From positions 1 to 16,485 of the forward strand of contig CAZPUJ010000599.1 of NCBI GenBank assembly GCA_964589725.1: a stretch of DNA of 16,485 nucleotides. The letters run 5' to 3'. Source of the stretch: CAYSHJ01 sp964589725 (GTDB lineage: Bacteria; Planctomycetota; Planctomycetia; Planctomycetales; Planctomycetaceae). The notes below the pieces were generated by a model. The model made no database searches. It worked only from the letters and a program-made list of their open reading frames with translations, and was not told the origin of the DNA. The position numbers were made by a program, and so were the translations under genes. This document shows positions 5,084 to 12,892 of this stretch, one piece after another; position 1 is the first letter of the stretch, and the number at the start of each line of letters is the position of its first letter.

Positions 5084-7156
5084 TCGAACCATTTTCTTCG
5101 CCGCCTGAAAATCATTTCGTTGTGCGGATTCTGTGCCGTCATGCTTTTGCAGGTTGCTCCCGCGTTCGCACAAACTAAAGACTCCGCTAAGACCGAGGCC
5201 AAATCGGTTGATCAGCAGGCAGCGATCCCGCTGGCCGTGCTTTGTGCCGCCGGGGTCGAGCGGTGGATGAGCAACGTCGATTACCTCTTCGCGGCCGTCA
5301 AGCGCGAAGAACTTTCCGACTTCGTCGGTGGGCAGATGTCTAAGCTCAACGACCTAAAAGGACTCGATAAAGACAAACCGTTCGGTGTGTTGATTTTTTT
5401 GCGGCCGGGGCTGATCCCGCAGCCGTATCCTGTGGCGTTCGCTCCGGTCAAGAATCTGTCGGACCTGATCGGCACTGCCTCGGGCGGGCCGTTCACCGTC
5501 AAGAAGATTGACGACACGCACTTCGAACTGGTCACGGACACGAACACGATCCACGTGCGGCTGGCCGGCGATTATGCGTGGCTCGCGCAAGAGATCGAGC
5601 AACTCGACTACCAATTCCCGGACCCGGCCGAGTACACGAAGCGACTCGCCACCCGGTACGACGTGGCGTTCGAGTTCAATCTCACCAGCGTGCCCGAAGG
5701 AATGAAAAACATCTTTCTCGACTTCCTGCGCGCGAGCACCGAGACGTCGATGCAGCAGCGCGACGGTGAGCCGGATGCCGGGTATCAATTACGCCGAGTC
5801 AACGCACTCAACACCCTCGACTTCGTCGAGCAACTAATCCTGCAAGGTGAACGACTGACGTTTGGATTGGCGGTTGACCCCAAAACCCGACACGCGAGCA
5901 TCGAGGCCGACGTCGTGGCGACGACCGACAGCACTTTCGCACGATCGCTGCAAGACCTCGCGACCCGGCCAAGCTATTTCGCCAATGTGCTTCGCGACGA
6001 CGTGCCGCTGACTTTTTCCATGTCATGGATGATGCCGGTGTCGAATCAAAAACGGCTGGTCGAGTTCTTCGAGACGGCCGAACAAGAAGCGGTCGTACAG
6101 TTGGCGAATGCGGTCGGCGGAGAGAAGCCGAAGGTAGCCGCGGCCACGCCGCCGATCGAAGCTCCGAAGGCTACGTCCACCGGAAAGGTAAAGCGGGGCG
6201 GGACAGGTAAACTCAAGAAGCCCAAGCTGCCGGTTCCGCCTGCGATCAAAGACGTGTTCGATTCGCTGCGAACAGCCGCGAATGTCGGACACATCGACTT
6301 CTTCGTGCAGTTCCTGGCGGACAATTCAAATAGTGAATCGCCCCGCTTCACGTTGATCGGCGGAGCGAAAGTCGCCGACGGAACGCGACTGGCGTCCGGC
6401 GTCACCGAAATCCTGCGGCAAGTCAAAGACCGTCCGCAACTCGCCGCGCTGGACTTCAACGTCGACTCGCACGCCGGCGTCACGTTCCATCAACTGCGCG
6501 GCAGTGAGATTCGTCGTTCGGATGAAATGATGTACGGCGGCAAGCCGTCACTGTATTTGGGTCTTGGTTCGCAAGCGGTCTGGTTCGCGATTGGCCAGCC
6601 GAGCGCGATGGCGCAGCTCAAGCAAGTCATCGACCGCGTACAAGCCGGACCAGCTGAACGTCCGACCGGCAATGATCGAATTCCGTTTCAGTTTACGATG
6701 CACATGAAACGCTGGATCGAGTTCGGTCAGCACAACGGCGAAGAACTCCGCCGCGAAGGCGAACGCGCGAGAGACCAAGCCATCGCCGCTCAGCAAGCCG
6801 AAGCCGAAGCTCGCGGTGACAAGCCAGCCGACACGAAATCTAACACGCCGCCGTCGCCAGGACCACGCGAGGGAGGCCGCAACGAGTTGAACCAGTACGG
6901 TGACCGCCGGCCGCAGCAAGAGTTTCGCCGCCAGTGGGAAGAGATACAGCGAAAAGCCTTTTCCGGCGATGACGACTTATTGCGGGTCAACTTCAAGCCG
7001 ACCGATCAAGGGGCTCGTCTGCGTTTGGAATTCGACGAGAGCTTCATCCGTCTCGCCGGCTTCGGCGTTTCCAGCGGCATCGACGCGAGCGTCAAGGCCA
7101 GCAAAGAACGCGAAGAACGGCAGAAGAAAGAGTCCGAAGAGAAGAAACGCGACTAA
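5081..7156 (+). CDS. Exported protein of unknown function (691 aa)
   Basis: I do not recognise a named family. Residues 1-30 form a signal peptide (RRLK, hydrophobic IISLCGFCAVMLLQV, AFA before QTK), so it is probably secreted or periplasmic. Residues 45-340 look like a globular alpha/beta region with strand pairs (HFELVTD, IHVRLAGDYAWLA). A Lys/Pro/Ala/Thr linker lies at about 345-388. A second region (390-550) contains FFVQFLADN and YLGLGSQAVWFAIGQ. A charged, probably coiled or disordered stretch (about 552-626) is followed by a short domain and an E/K-rich tail. The overall style resembles the N-terminal part of the convergent DUF1559 protein, and a DUF3352-like relationship is possible but unproven. 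The frame extends to 4886; the GTG at 5081 is chosen for its strong ribosome-binding site and signal peptide. Its stop TAA forms the end of the repeat at 7154-7245. Confidence 0.85.
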   Translation: MSNHFLRRLKIISLCGFCAVMLLQVAPAFAQTKDSAKTEAKSVDQQAAIPLAVLCAAGVERWMSNVDYLFAAVKREELSDFVGGQMSKLNDLKGLDKDKPFGVLIFLRPGLIPQPYPVAFAPVKNLSDLIGTASGGPFTVKKIDDTHFELVTDTNTIHVRLAGDYAWLAQEIEQLDYQFPDPAEYTKRLATRYDVAFEFNLTSVPEGMKNIFLDFLRASTETSMQQRDGEPDAGYQLRRVNALNTLDFVEQLILQGERLTFGLAVDPKTRHASIEADVVATTDSTFARSLQDLATRPSYFANVLRDDVPLTFSMSWMMPVSNQKRLVEFFETAEQEAVVQLANAVGGEKPKVAAATPPIEAPKATSTGKVKRGGTGKLKKPKLPVPPAIKDVFDSLRTAANVGHIDFFVQFLADNSNSESPRFTLIGGAKVADGTRLASGVTEILRQVKDRPQLAALDFNVDSHAGVTFHQLRGSEIRRSDEMMYGGKPSLYLGLGSQAVWFAIGQPSAMAQLKQVIDRVQAGPAERPTGNDRIPFQFTMHMKRWIEFGQHNGEELRREGERARDQAIAAQQAEAEARGDKPADTKSNTPPSPGPREGGRNELNQYGDRRPQQEFRRQWEEIQRKAFSGDDDLLRVNFKPTDQGARLRLEFDESFIRLAGFGVSSGIDASVKASKEREERQKKESEEKKRD

Positions 7157-7245
7157 CACTCCAGCGAACGATTCGCTTCCGCTTCCCTCTCCGCTAATAC
7201 GGGGGAGAGGGGAATGGAAATCCTTGAACGTGCGCTGGAGGGTTA
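7154..7245. repeat. Inverted-repeat element with stop codons in its ends, likely bidirectional terminator (copy 1)
   Basis: The terminal inverted repeats 7154-7170 and 7229-7245 begin TAAC and share CTCCAGCG, with 2 mismatches in 17. An inner stem pairs CCCTCTCC (7185-7192) with GGAGAGGG. The element exactly spans the space between two convergent genes: its left TAA is the stop of the exported protein and its right TTA is the stop of the DUF1559 gene on the other strand. The strong inner stem suits a bidirectional terminator. The ends are bounded by TA on both sides, as expected for an element that inserts at TA with duplication (IS630/mariner style; inference). A second copy lies at 11331-11423. 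Confidence 0.8.
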
Positions 7246-9681
7246 AAAGTCGTTGATGGTCTCGCCGCCGGCGCGAGTGAAGAGGGCTTTCAGCACGGCG
7301 ATGTCGATCATGTCGCTGACGAAGCGGACAGAGCCGTCACAGAGCAGTGCATGGAAGCCGCCGACACGAGCCGACTTCAAACTCTTCAACGGGTTCTTAA
7401 AATCGACCGCCAAATCGTCCGGCTTGGTCCAAATCACCGCCGCGTCGGGATGAGCTTCAACGGCCAGGATCGTATTGCTTGTGCCGTCGGTAAATTCGCG
7501 GATGCCTAATCCTTCTTTCCCTTCAAAGGCGGTGCTCTTCCCGGTCGGAACGAGGTACACGGTCTTTCCCTCTTTGGCCAAGTCAGCATGATTCGGCGAA
7601 ATGTAGACCGGCGGCATGTTTTTGATGAGCTCTTTGTTGTGCTCACTGTCCCACGGTTCATCGAGATGAAACTGCTGATAAAGCGGAGCTTGATCCACGT
7701 AGGGCAGAATATGGACGCGCCAACTCAAAAGTTTTTTGTCCTTCTTGTCCACATTAGCGGCTGGCGGAAACACTCGATATGTGTCGTGGAAGTTGTGCAT
7801 GGCCAGGCCAATCTGCTTCAAGTTGTTCATGCCCTGTGAGCGTCGCGCGGCTTCGCGAGCTTGTTGCACAGCGGGCAAGAGTAAGGCCGCTCCGATGGCG
7901 ATCACCGCGGGACTGGCTCCCGTGACGTCGGGGATCACGCCGTGAGACTCGGTGCGCCAGCCATTTGGCAGGCGGCCGAAGGTCGTGACGGAAGGGGCCA
8001 AGTGTTGCTCCAAGTCCGACAAGGGCGGCAGCGGCGGCAGGTTGAAGTTGATCCCTTGCTGAGCCAACTGGCCGGTCAGCACCGGGCCGAACGTGTTGAC
8101 CAACGTATAGATTCCTTGCAGGCTGGGTTTAGGGTCGGAGTAGCTGACGAACGCCGGCTTCGGTTGCCATTTGAACGCGGCTTTCAGCGATTCGTTATCG
8201 GCCAGGCTTGTCTTGCCAGCGGCGGCCAGATGGCTGGTCACCAATTGCGGCGTCAAGCCGATGACAAGTTGGTCTTTTGTCAGCACCCATGTCGGTGCGA
8301 TCGGCAGCGGCAAGTTGTTGATCTGAATTCGATGGCCCTTCTCACCCTTTGCCGCGAACTCCTGCACGCTGAACGGAGCCGTCGGGCCCAACTGCGTGAG
8401 GGTGGCCTTGACCATGTTGATCAGAATTTCATGCGCGTTCGACAGCTTGGCGTGATCGCGGACGCTCGCGGTGATGACGATTCCCGGAACGAACACCGCG
8501 CCGGCTTCGCTGCCGGAGACATAGAACGTCCAGGTGTCGCCGAGGGCATCCAGAGCATCGGTCTTGATCGAGAATCCCAGTTGCTGCTCCACCTGGGCCT
8601 GCTGCGCCTCAAACTGCTGCCGCGCGTTCGAGTCGATTTCGCCGATGCCGTCCAAGACTTTTTCAAACACGTACGCCAAGTCGAATCGTGCGACGGTCGC
8701 GTTGACCGCGTTGGCCGGAATCTTCTTGAAGACATCGATCGTCAGCGGTTTGTCCGGGCAGAGGTCGAACAGGCCGGTCGGCTGGCCGTCGGTGACGATG
8801 GCCGAGTTGACTTGCATGCCGGTCTTATCCAAGCCCGACACGCTCGACCAATGCTTGAGCTTGCTGACGCCGAGCAGGTCCAAAATCTTTGGAGCCATCG
8901 GATCGGTAATGACCGGTTGCAACGTCTTGAGCAACGCCTGCGCGTTGAAGTGCGTCAACATCGACGGCCGATCGACGGCTAGCTCCGTCGCAATCTGAGT
9001 CAGCCACGCGGGAGATTTTCCGGGCTTCGACAACTTCGCGAGTAACGACTTCGGCGTCTCTTCGCCAAACATGAGGATGAGCTGCGAGCCGCGGTAGCCC
9101 ACGCGAAACTCCGGCTCGCTGGGGCGGAATTCCTTCGGACGGAAGAACGTCGCGTCGCCAATCTTCTCTTCCACGGCCGCTTGCGGGCCTTCCTGCGGGG
9201 CCAAGGCGAGCAGCTTCTTGAATGCTTCAATGGCTTGTGGTCCGTCCGTCTGAGCATCCAGAACAATTGCCGCTTCGATCGCCGGATGGTCAGCGCCAGC
9301 CGGGTTGAAACTGGTGAGATAAACCGCTCCGGGATGCGTCAGCGCCGTCTTCACCAGCAATGGGATCGCTTGTGCGGCGACACTCGCTTGCTCGTTGCCT
9401 TGCCGCGATGCGGCGTTGTCGATGGTTTTGTCAATCTCATCTCCGAGCTGCTTGATGAAGTCCTTCAGCGACTCCTCGGCCAAGAGCCGTTCTGTGCGAT
9501 TCGTGCTCTTCGGGTCCGGCTCGGTCCAACCGTTCCAGGTCAGGAAAAAGATGCACTCGTCGGGAGCGACATGCGCCAGCGCGAGCTTGCTGGACGATTG
9601 AGCTTGCGCCGGTGTCGCAGTCCACGCGCCACAGACCGTCAACACAACGGAGAGGATGCCTCGAAATCGAGATCGGAACAT
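7243..9681 (-). CDS. Exported protein with C-terminal DUF1559 domain (812 aa)
   Basis: DUF1559 proteins are abundant in planctomycetes and usually begin with a type IV prepilin-like N-terminus. Here the signature lies inside the protein: VIAIGAALLLPAVQQAREAARR at about 593-614, then NNLKQIGLAMHNFHDTY, WRVHILPYVDQAPLY, FTDGTSNTILAVEA, and near the end GGFHALLCDGSVRFV. The GFTLIE prepilin cleavage site is absent. Residues 1-27 form a standard signal peptide (ending AQA before QSS), and about 560 residues of unrecognised globular sequence precede the DUF1559 part. The frame stays open to 9900, but the ATG at 9681 has GGAG with a 7-base gap and begins the signal peptide. It is divergent from the toroid gene at 9921 and convergent with the previous gene. 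Function unknown; an envelope or surface role is likely. Confidence 0.85.
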   Translation of the reverse strand: MFRSRFRGILSVVLTVCGAWTATPAQAQSSSKLALAHVAPDECIFFLTWNGWTEPDPKSTNRTERLLAEESLKDFIKQLGDEIDKTIDNAASRQGNEQASVAAQAIPLLVKTALTHPGAVYLTSFNPAGADHPAIEAAIVLDAQTDGPQAIEAFKKLLALAPQEGPQAAVEEKIGDATFFRPKEFRPSEPEFRVGYRGSQLILMFGEETPKSLLAKLSKPGKSPAWLTQIATELAVDRPSMLTHFNAQALLKTLQPVITDPMAPKILDLLGVSKLKHWSSVSGLDKTGMQVNSAIVTDGQPTGLFDLCPDKPLTIDVFKKIPANAVNATVARFDLAYVFEKVLDGIGEIDSNARQQFEAQQAQVEQQLGFSIKTDALDALGDTWTFYVSGSEAGAVFVPGIVITASVRDHAKLSNAHEILINMVKATLTQLGPTAPFSVQEFAAKGEKGHRIQINNLPLPIAPTWVLTKDQLVIGLTPQLVTSHLAAAGKTSLADNESLKAAFKWQPKPAFVSYSDPKPSLQGIYTLVNTFGPVLTGQLAQQGINFNLPPLPPLSDLEQHLAPSVTTFGRLPNGWRTESHGVIPDVTGASPAVIAIGAALLLPAVQQAREAARRSQGMNNLKQIGLAMHNFHDTYRVFPPAANVDKKDKKLLSWRVHILPYVDQAPLYQQFHLDEPWDSEHNKELIKNMPPVYISPNHADLAKEGKTVYLVPTGKSTAFEGKEGLGIREFTDGTSNTILAVEAHPDAAVIWTKPDDLAVDFKNPLKSLKSARVGGFHALLCDGSVRFVSDMIDIAVLKALFTRAGGETINDF

Positions 9682-9920
9682 GGGGTGTCTCCTACATGCG
9701 TCGTCAAGAAAGAGAAGAATGGCAAGAGATGCACGGAGCATTGCAACAACTTCGCCGATGTGGTCAAGCGACACACACGCTGGCGAATTTGTAACGGCAG
9801 GGAACTTCCGAGAAGTGTCCGTTGTCTGACGCTGGGCAACCTCGTGCATTCCGAAGCCGTGGCGAATGCCAATCGTGGTCGCTCGCCAGGGACTTCGCAC
9901 TTCTTGAAGGAGACTGTGTC
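9682..9920. other. Divergent intergenic region
   Basis: 239 bases between the starts of the DUF1559 gene (minus) and the first toroid gene (plus). It must hold both promoters, but no -35/-10 pair was good enough to call. No repeat element was seen here, unlike at most other junctions. Confidence 0.5.
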
Positions 9921-11333
9921 ATGGCTAGTCGCAAGTTCTGGTCGGTGGCGTTGAGCGTGATGCTGATGGGTTCGGCGACAACAGTTTGGGGCGCGGAAAC
10001 TCCGCCGCCAAAGTCTGAATCTGAGAAACTGGCGGCAGCTCCGGAGAGTCAGCCCCCCGGCAAACCCAAGGAACTGAGCGATGCGGCCAAAAAAGGACTG
10101 GCCTACCTGGTCAGTCAACAACATGAAAATGGGGGATTCGGGCAGGGAGGCGGCTGGCGGCTCAAAGATGCCGGCGGCAGTGGACGCGTCGAAGGCGACA
10201 AGGTCAAGGATCCTCCCGATGTCGGCAACACCTGCATCGCGGCGCTGGCTCTCACGAGGGCTGGGAACACTCCGAAGAGCGGGCCGTATGCGAAGCAGCT
10301 TGCCAAGGCCATTGAATTCATCGAGCAGCACATCGAAGAGGCTGACACCGCTTCGCTGTACGTCACGCCGGTGCGGGACACTCAGCTTCAGAGCAAAATC
10401 GGCCGCTACGTCGACACGTTCCTGGCGGCCCTCGTGCTGAGCGAATTGAAAGGCAAGATGCCGGATCAGAAATCGGAGCAGCGTCTGGTCGCGGCTCTCA
10501 ACAAGACGATCGGCAAGATTGAAACGAATCAGCAGGCGGACGGTACGTTCGCCGGGAACGCGGGTTGGGCCAGCGTCCTTTCGCAGGGCTTGTGCTCGAA
10601 GGCGTTGAATCGAGCCTTTCAAAATGGAGTGGCCGTGAAGTCGGAAACGATCAAACGCGATCTCGATCAATCAGTGGCTCAGCTCGCTCCGGACGCGACC
10701 GCTTTGGCGGCGTCCGCGGCAGCATCCGGGCCCGTCAGCGCCGCCAAGCCGTCCGATGTCAGTCGTCCCTCGAAGCGTCCAGCCAAGACAGTCAGTGCAA
10801 CCGGAACGAGTGCGACTGGAGGCAAGGGAGATGCGGGCGTGTCGTTGTACTCGCTGTCGTCCAACGCTGGCCGCGTACAGGACGCAGCCAACTCGAACAA
10901 GCTGCGAGCCGATAAGGCGAAAAAAGTACTCGCAAATCCCGTTGCGGATGACCAAGCGAAGGACGCCGCCAAAAAAGAATTGCAGGAAGTCGCCGAAGCC
11001 GACAAGTTCAATGTGGAGGCGGCGAAGCAGATCAGCAGTCAAATTGGCGACGAACGATTTCTACGCGGCTTCGGCAACAATGGCGGCGAGGAATTCCTGA
11101 GCTACATGAACATCAGCGAAACGATGTTCGCTCAGGGGGGCGAAGCGTGGACCAAGTGGGATCGCCAAACCTGCGAGACGATCTCGAAGACTCAAAATGA
11201 AGACGGCAGTTGGTCCGGGCATCACTGCATCACCGGTCGCACGTTCTGCACATCCGCCGCATTGCTGACCATGATGGCCGATCGCGCCCCGCTGCCCGTG
11301 GCCGATGTGAACGCTCCCGTGAAAGGCAAATAA
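9921..11333 (+). CDS. Exported squalene-cyclase-like (prenyltransferase/toroid repeat) protein
   Basis: A 470-residue protein related to the alpha/alpha-toroid fold of squalene/terpene cyclases and prenyltransferases. Residues 1-25 look like a signal peptide (SVALSVMLMGSAT..VWGA before ETP). Toroid repeats are seen at 54-112 (LAYLVSQQHENGGFG, then NTCIAALALTRAG), 160-228 (NQQADGTFAGNAGW) and 387-455 (NGGEEFLSYMNISETM, TQNEDGSWSGHHCITGRTFC). Between them lies an Ala/Ser/Lys-rich linker (252-303) and a helical stretch (316-375). No squalene-cyclase DxDD catalytic motif was found, so enzymatic function is not assured. The frame stays open to 9822; the ATG at 9921 is chosen for GAAGGAG with an 8-base gap and the signal peptide. 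A second toroid gene follows in the same direction. Confidence 0.8.
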   Translation: MASRKFWSVALSVMLMGSATTVWGAETPPPKSESEKLAAAPESQPPGKPKELSDAAKKGLAYLVSQQHENGGFGQGGGWRLKDAGGSGRVEGDKVKDPPDVGNTCIAALALTRAGNTPKSGPYAKQLAKAIEFIEQHIEEADTASLYVTPVRDTQLQSKIGRYVDTFLAALVLSELKGKMPDQKSEQRLVAALNKTIGKIETNQQADGTFAGNAGWASVLSQGLCSKALNRAFQNGVAVKSETIKRDLDQSVAQLAPDATALAASAAASGPVSAAKPSDVSRPSKRPAKTVSATGTSATGGKGDAGVSLYSLSSNAGRVQDAANSNKLRADKAKKVLANPVADDQAKDAAKKELQEVAEADKFNVEAAKQISSQIGDERFLRGFGNNGGEEFLSYMNISETMFAQGGEAWTKWDRQTCETISKTQNEDGSWSGHHCITGRTFCTSAALLTMMADRAPLPVADVNAPVKGK

Positions 11334-11423
11334 TTCGACTGCGCACCTTCGCATTCCGGTCCCCTCTCCCGCCCGCATCGGGGGGAGAGGGGACCGGAAC
11401 ACACAAAGTGCGCTGTAGTGTTA
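11331..11423. repeat. Inverted-repeat element at gene end, likely terminator (copy 2)
   Basis: Related to the element at 7154-7245. The right end reads TAACACTACAGCGCAC on the minus strand; the left end (TAATTCGACTGCGCAC) is more diverged but in register. Inside, 11354-11370 and 11383-11399 pair perfectly over 17 bases around a 12-base loop, a very stable stem. As in copy 1, the terminal TAA is the stop codon of the preceding gene (toroid protein, 11331-11333). It lies in the 131-base gap before the second toroid gene and could stop or weaken read-through. Confidence 0.8.
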
Positions 11424-11464
11424 GATCGGGAAGTTGCACGACCGGGAAGACGGAGGGCAGGACG

Positions 11465-12733
11465 ATGAGAGCCCGTGTGTTTTCTCGAACTGCCCGCCTG
11501 TTTTTTTGGCTCGCGCTGTCCCTGTCGACCATCGTTGTGCGGCCCAACTACGGGCGAGTCTTCGCCGCGGAACCGTCGTGTGCCGAATCGCTCGCTCGCA
11601 TTGAGACCGCTGTCGCACGCGCCACGAATTATCTCATCAAACAGCAGGACGCCGACGGAACGTGGCGTTCCCAAACGTACGCGCTCCTGAAGGACGGAAC
11701 GTCGCTGACGCCGTTTGTCCTGTCCGCTCTTCCGGAAATCTCTGAAGCTGCTAAGGCCCGCCGACGTGGATTCGGTGTGCTGACCAGTTGGATCGACTTG
11801 ACAGCACAACCACCGCGTGTGCGGATCGCGCTCCAGTATCCGGTCTACACGGCCGCATTGGCGCTACAGTCGCTGAGTCACAGTTCGCCCGGTCGCAACG
11901 CAGACGAGATCGCTGCGTGGCGCACATTGCTCGTCGAGCAGCAACTCGACGAACGAAACGGTTGGTCGCCGCAGGACGCGCGATACGGCGGCTGGAGCTA
12001 CAGCCATGAGCGTCCGACCAAGCCGAACGAGGGGCAGCCGCTGTCGCCCTTGGCCGAACCGAATCTCTCGGCAACGGCCTATGCACTGGCGGGTTTGGCC
12101 GTGAGCGATCCGGAACGCCAGACGCTCGCCGTCGCCGCGCGGCGTGCCAGGAGATTTGTCGAGCGCTGCCAGAACTTTCGCGAGAACGCACTGCCATCGG
12201 ACGCAAAATTCAACGACGGCGGCTTCCACTTTTTGTTGGATGACGAGGTCCGCAACAAGCCGGGCTTCGCGGGCACAGACAGCCAAGGTGAGCGGCGATT
12301 CCTTTCGTATGGCTCGGCCACCGCGGACGGTTTGGCGGCGATCATCTTGTGTGGCTGCGACAGATTGCACCCGCGCGTCCTGGCTGCGCAACGTTGGTTG
12401 ATCGAACACTTCGACAACCCAGTTCATCCGGGAAACTATCCCGCGTCGCGCGAGCACCTTCAACCGGCGCTCGATTTTTATTACGCGGCGTCGCTCGCAG
12501 CGGCGTGGCATCGTGTCGGCGTGCAGGACGCTCCGCGTTTGGAGCAAGGCCGCTGGGCAAGTGCGCTCGCCGATCGGCTGATCGCTCGGCAGCGGGAGGA
12601 CGGTTCGTGGAGCAACCCGTCGGTCGATGTGCGTGAAGACGATCCGCTGGTGGCCACGTCATTCGCTCTGCGGGCGTTGCAATCCGTCCGCGATGAGTTG
12701 CGATCACGCGGATCAGCGCCGGGGACGTGGTGA
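11465..12733 (+). CDS. Second exported squalene-cyclase-like toroid protein
   Basis: A 422-residue protein of the same broad fold as its upstream neighbour but not closely similar. Residues 1-35 contain a hydrophobic segment (LFFWLALSLSTIVV) and FAA before EPS, a probable signal peptide. Toroid repeats are seen around ATNYLIKQQDADGTW (53-67), YGGWSYSHERPT (174-185), LSATAYALAGL (201-211), FNDGGFHFLLDDEV (249-262), GSATADGLAAIILCG (283-297) and QREDGSWSNP with DDPLVATSFALRAL (376-405). No cyclase DxDD motif is evident. The ATG at 11465 is preceded by GGAGG with an 8-base gap. The frame is open upstream to 11210, across the repeat, which is judged non-coding. Function unknown; a binding or envelope role is possible. 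Confidence 0.8.
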   Translation: MRARVFSRTARLFFWLALSLSTIVVRPNYGRVFAAEPSCAESLARIETAVARATNYLIKQQDADGTWRSQTYALLKDGTSLTPFVLSALPEISEAAKARRRGFGVLTSWIDLTAQPPRVRIALQYPVYTAALALQSLSHSSPGRNADEIAAWRTLLVEQQLDERNGWSPQDARYGGWSYSHERPTKPNEGQPLSPLAEPNLSATAYALAGLAVSDPERQTLAVAARRARRFVERCQNFRENALPSDAKFNDGGFHFLLDDEVRNKPGFAGTDSQGERRFLSYGSATADGLAAIILCGCDRLHPRVLAAQRWLIEHFDNPVHPGNYPASREHLQPALDFYYAASLAAAWHRVGVQDAPRLEQGRWASALADRLIARQREDGSWSNPSVDVREDDPLVATSFALRALQSVRDELRSRGSAPGTW

Positions 12734-12791
12734 AAATCGTCGCTGTGCAGCGTCTTCTTCCGCAATTCGCAGTTCTTGCGGGTCGTCCAGC

Positions 12792-12807
12792 CGGGACTAC
12801 AATCCCG
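12792..12807. repeat. Short palindrome upstream of acnA
   Basis: CGGGA (12792-12796) pairs with TCCCG (12803-12807) around CTACAA. On the minus strand it reads as a GGGATTGTAGTCCC palindrome, a form I recall as recurrent in planctomycete genomes (memory only). It is one of two palindromes in the 159-base acnA leader. Confidence 0.5.
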
Positions 12808-12821
12808 CCTTTGAACCTCTC

Positions 12822-12875
12822 GGCAGGCGGATTGCCTGCCCGCCATTCGACGACAGGCAATCCGCCTGGCGCTAC
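12822..12875. repeat. Paired palindromic repeat in the acnA leader
   Basis: The arms 12822-12840 and 12852-12870 are inverted copies with 2 mismatches in 19, and the innermost 15 bases (CAGGCGGATTGCCTG and its complement) match perfectly. CTAC at 12872-12875 gives GTAG on the minus strand at the outer edge of the right arm; the left arm lacks it. The stem ends 22 bases before the acnA ATG and could affect translation or mRNA stability. Confidence 0.8.
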
Positions 12876-12892
12876 CAAAGGACTCAATATCA

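Noticed and set aside
9639..10670. 343-codon minus-strand open frame across the divergent region and first toroid gene
   Set aside because: It overlaps the toroid gene's conserved repeats and signal peptide on the other strand and has the Arg-rich composition of an antisense frame.
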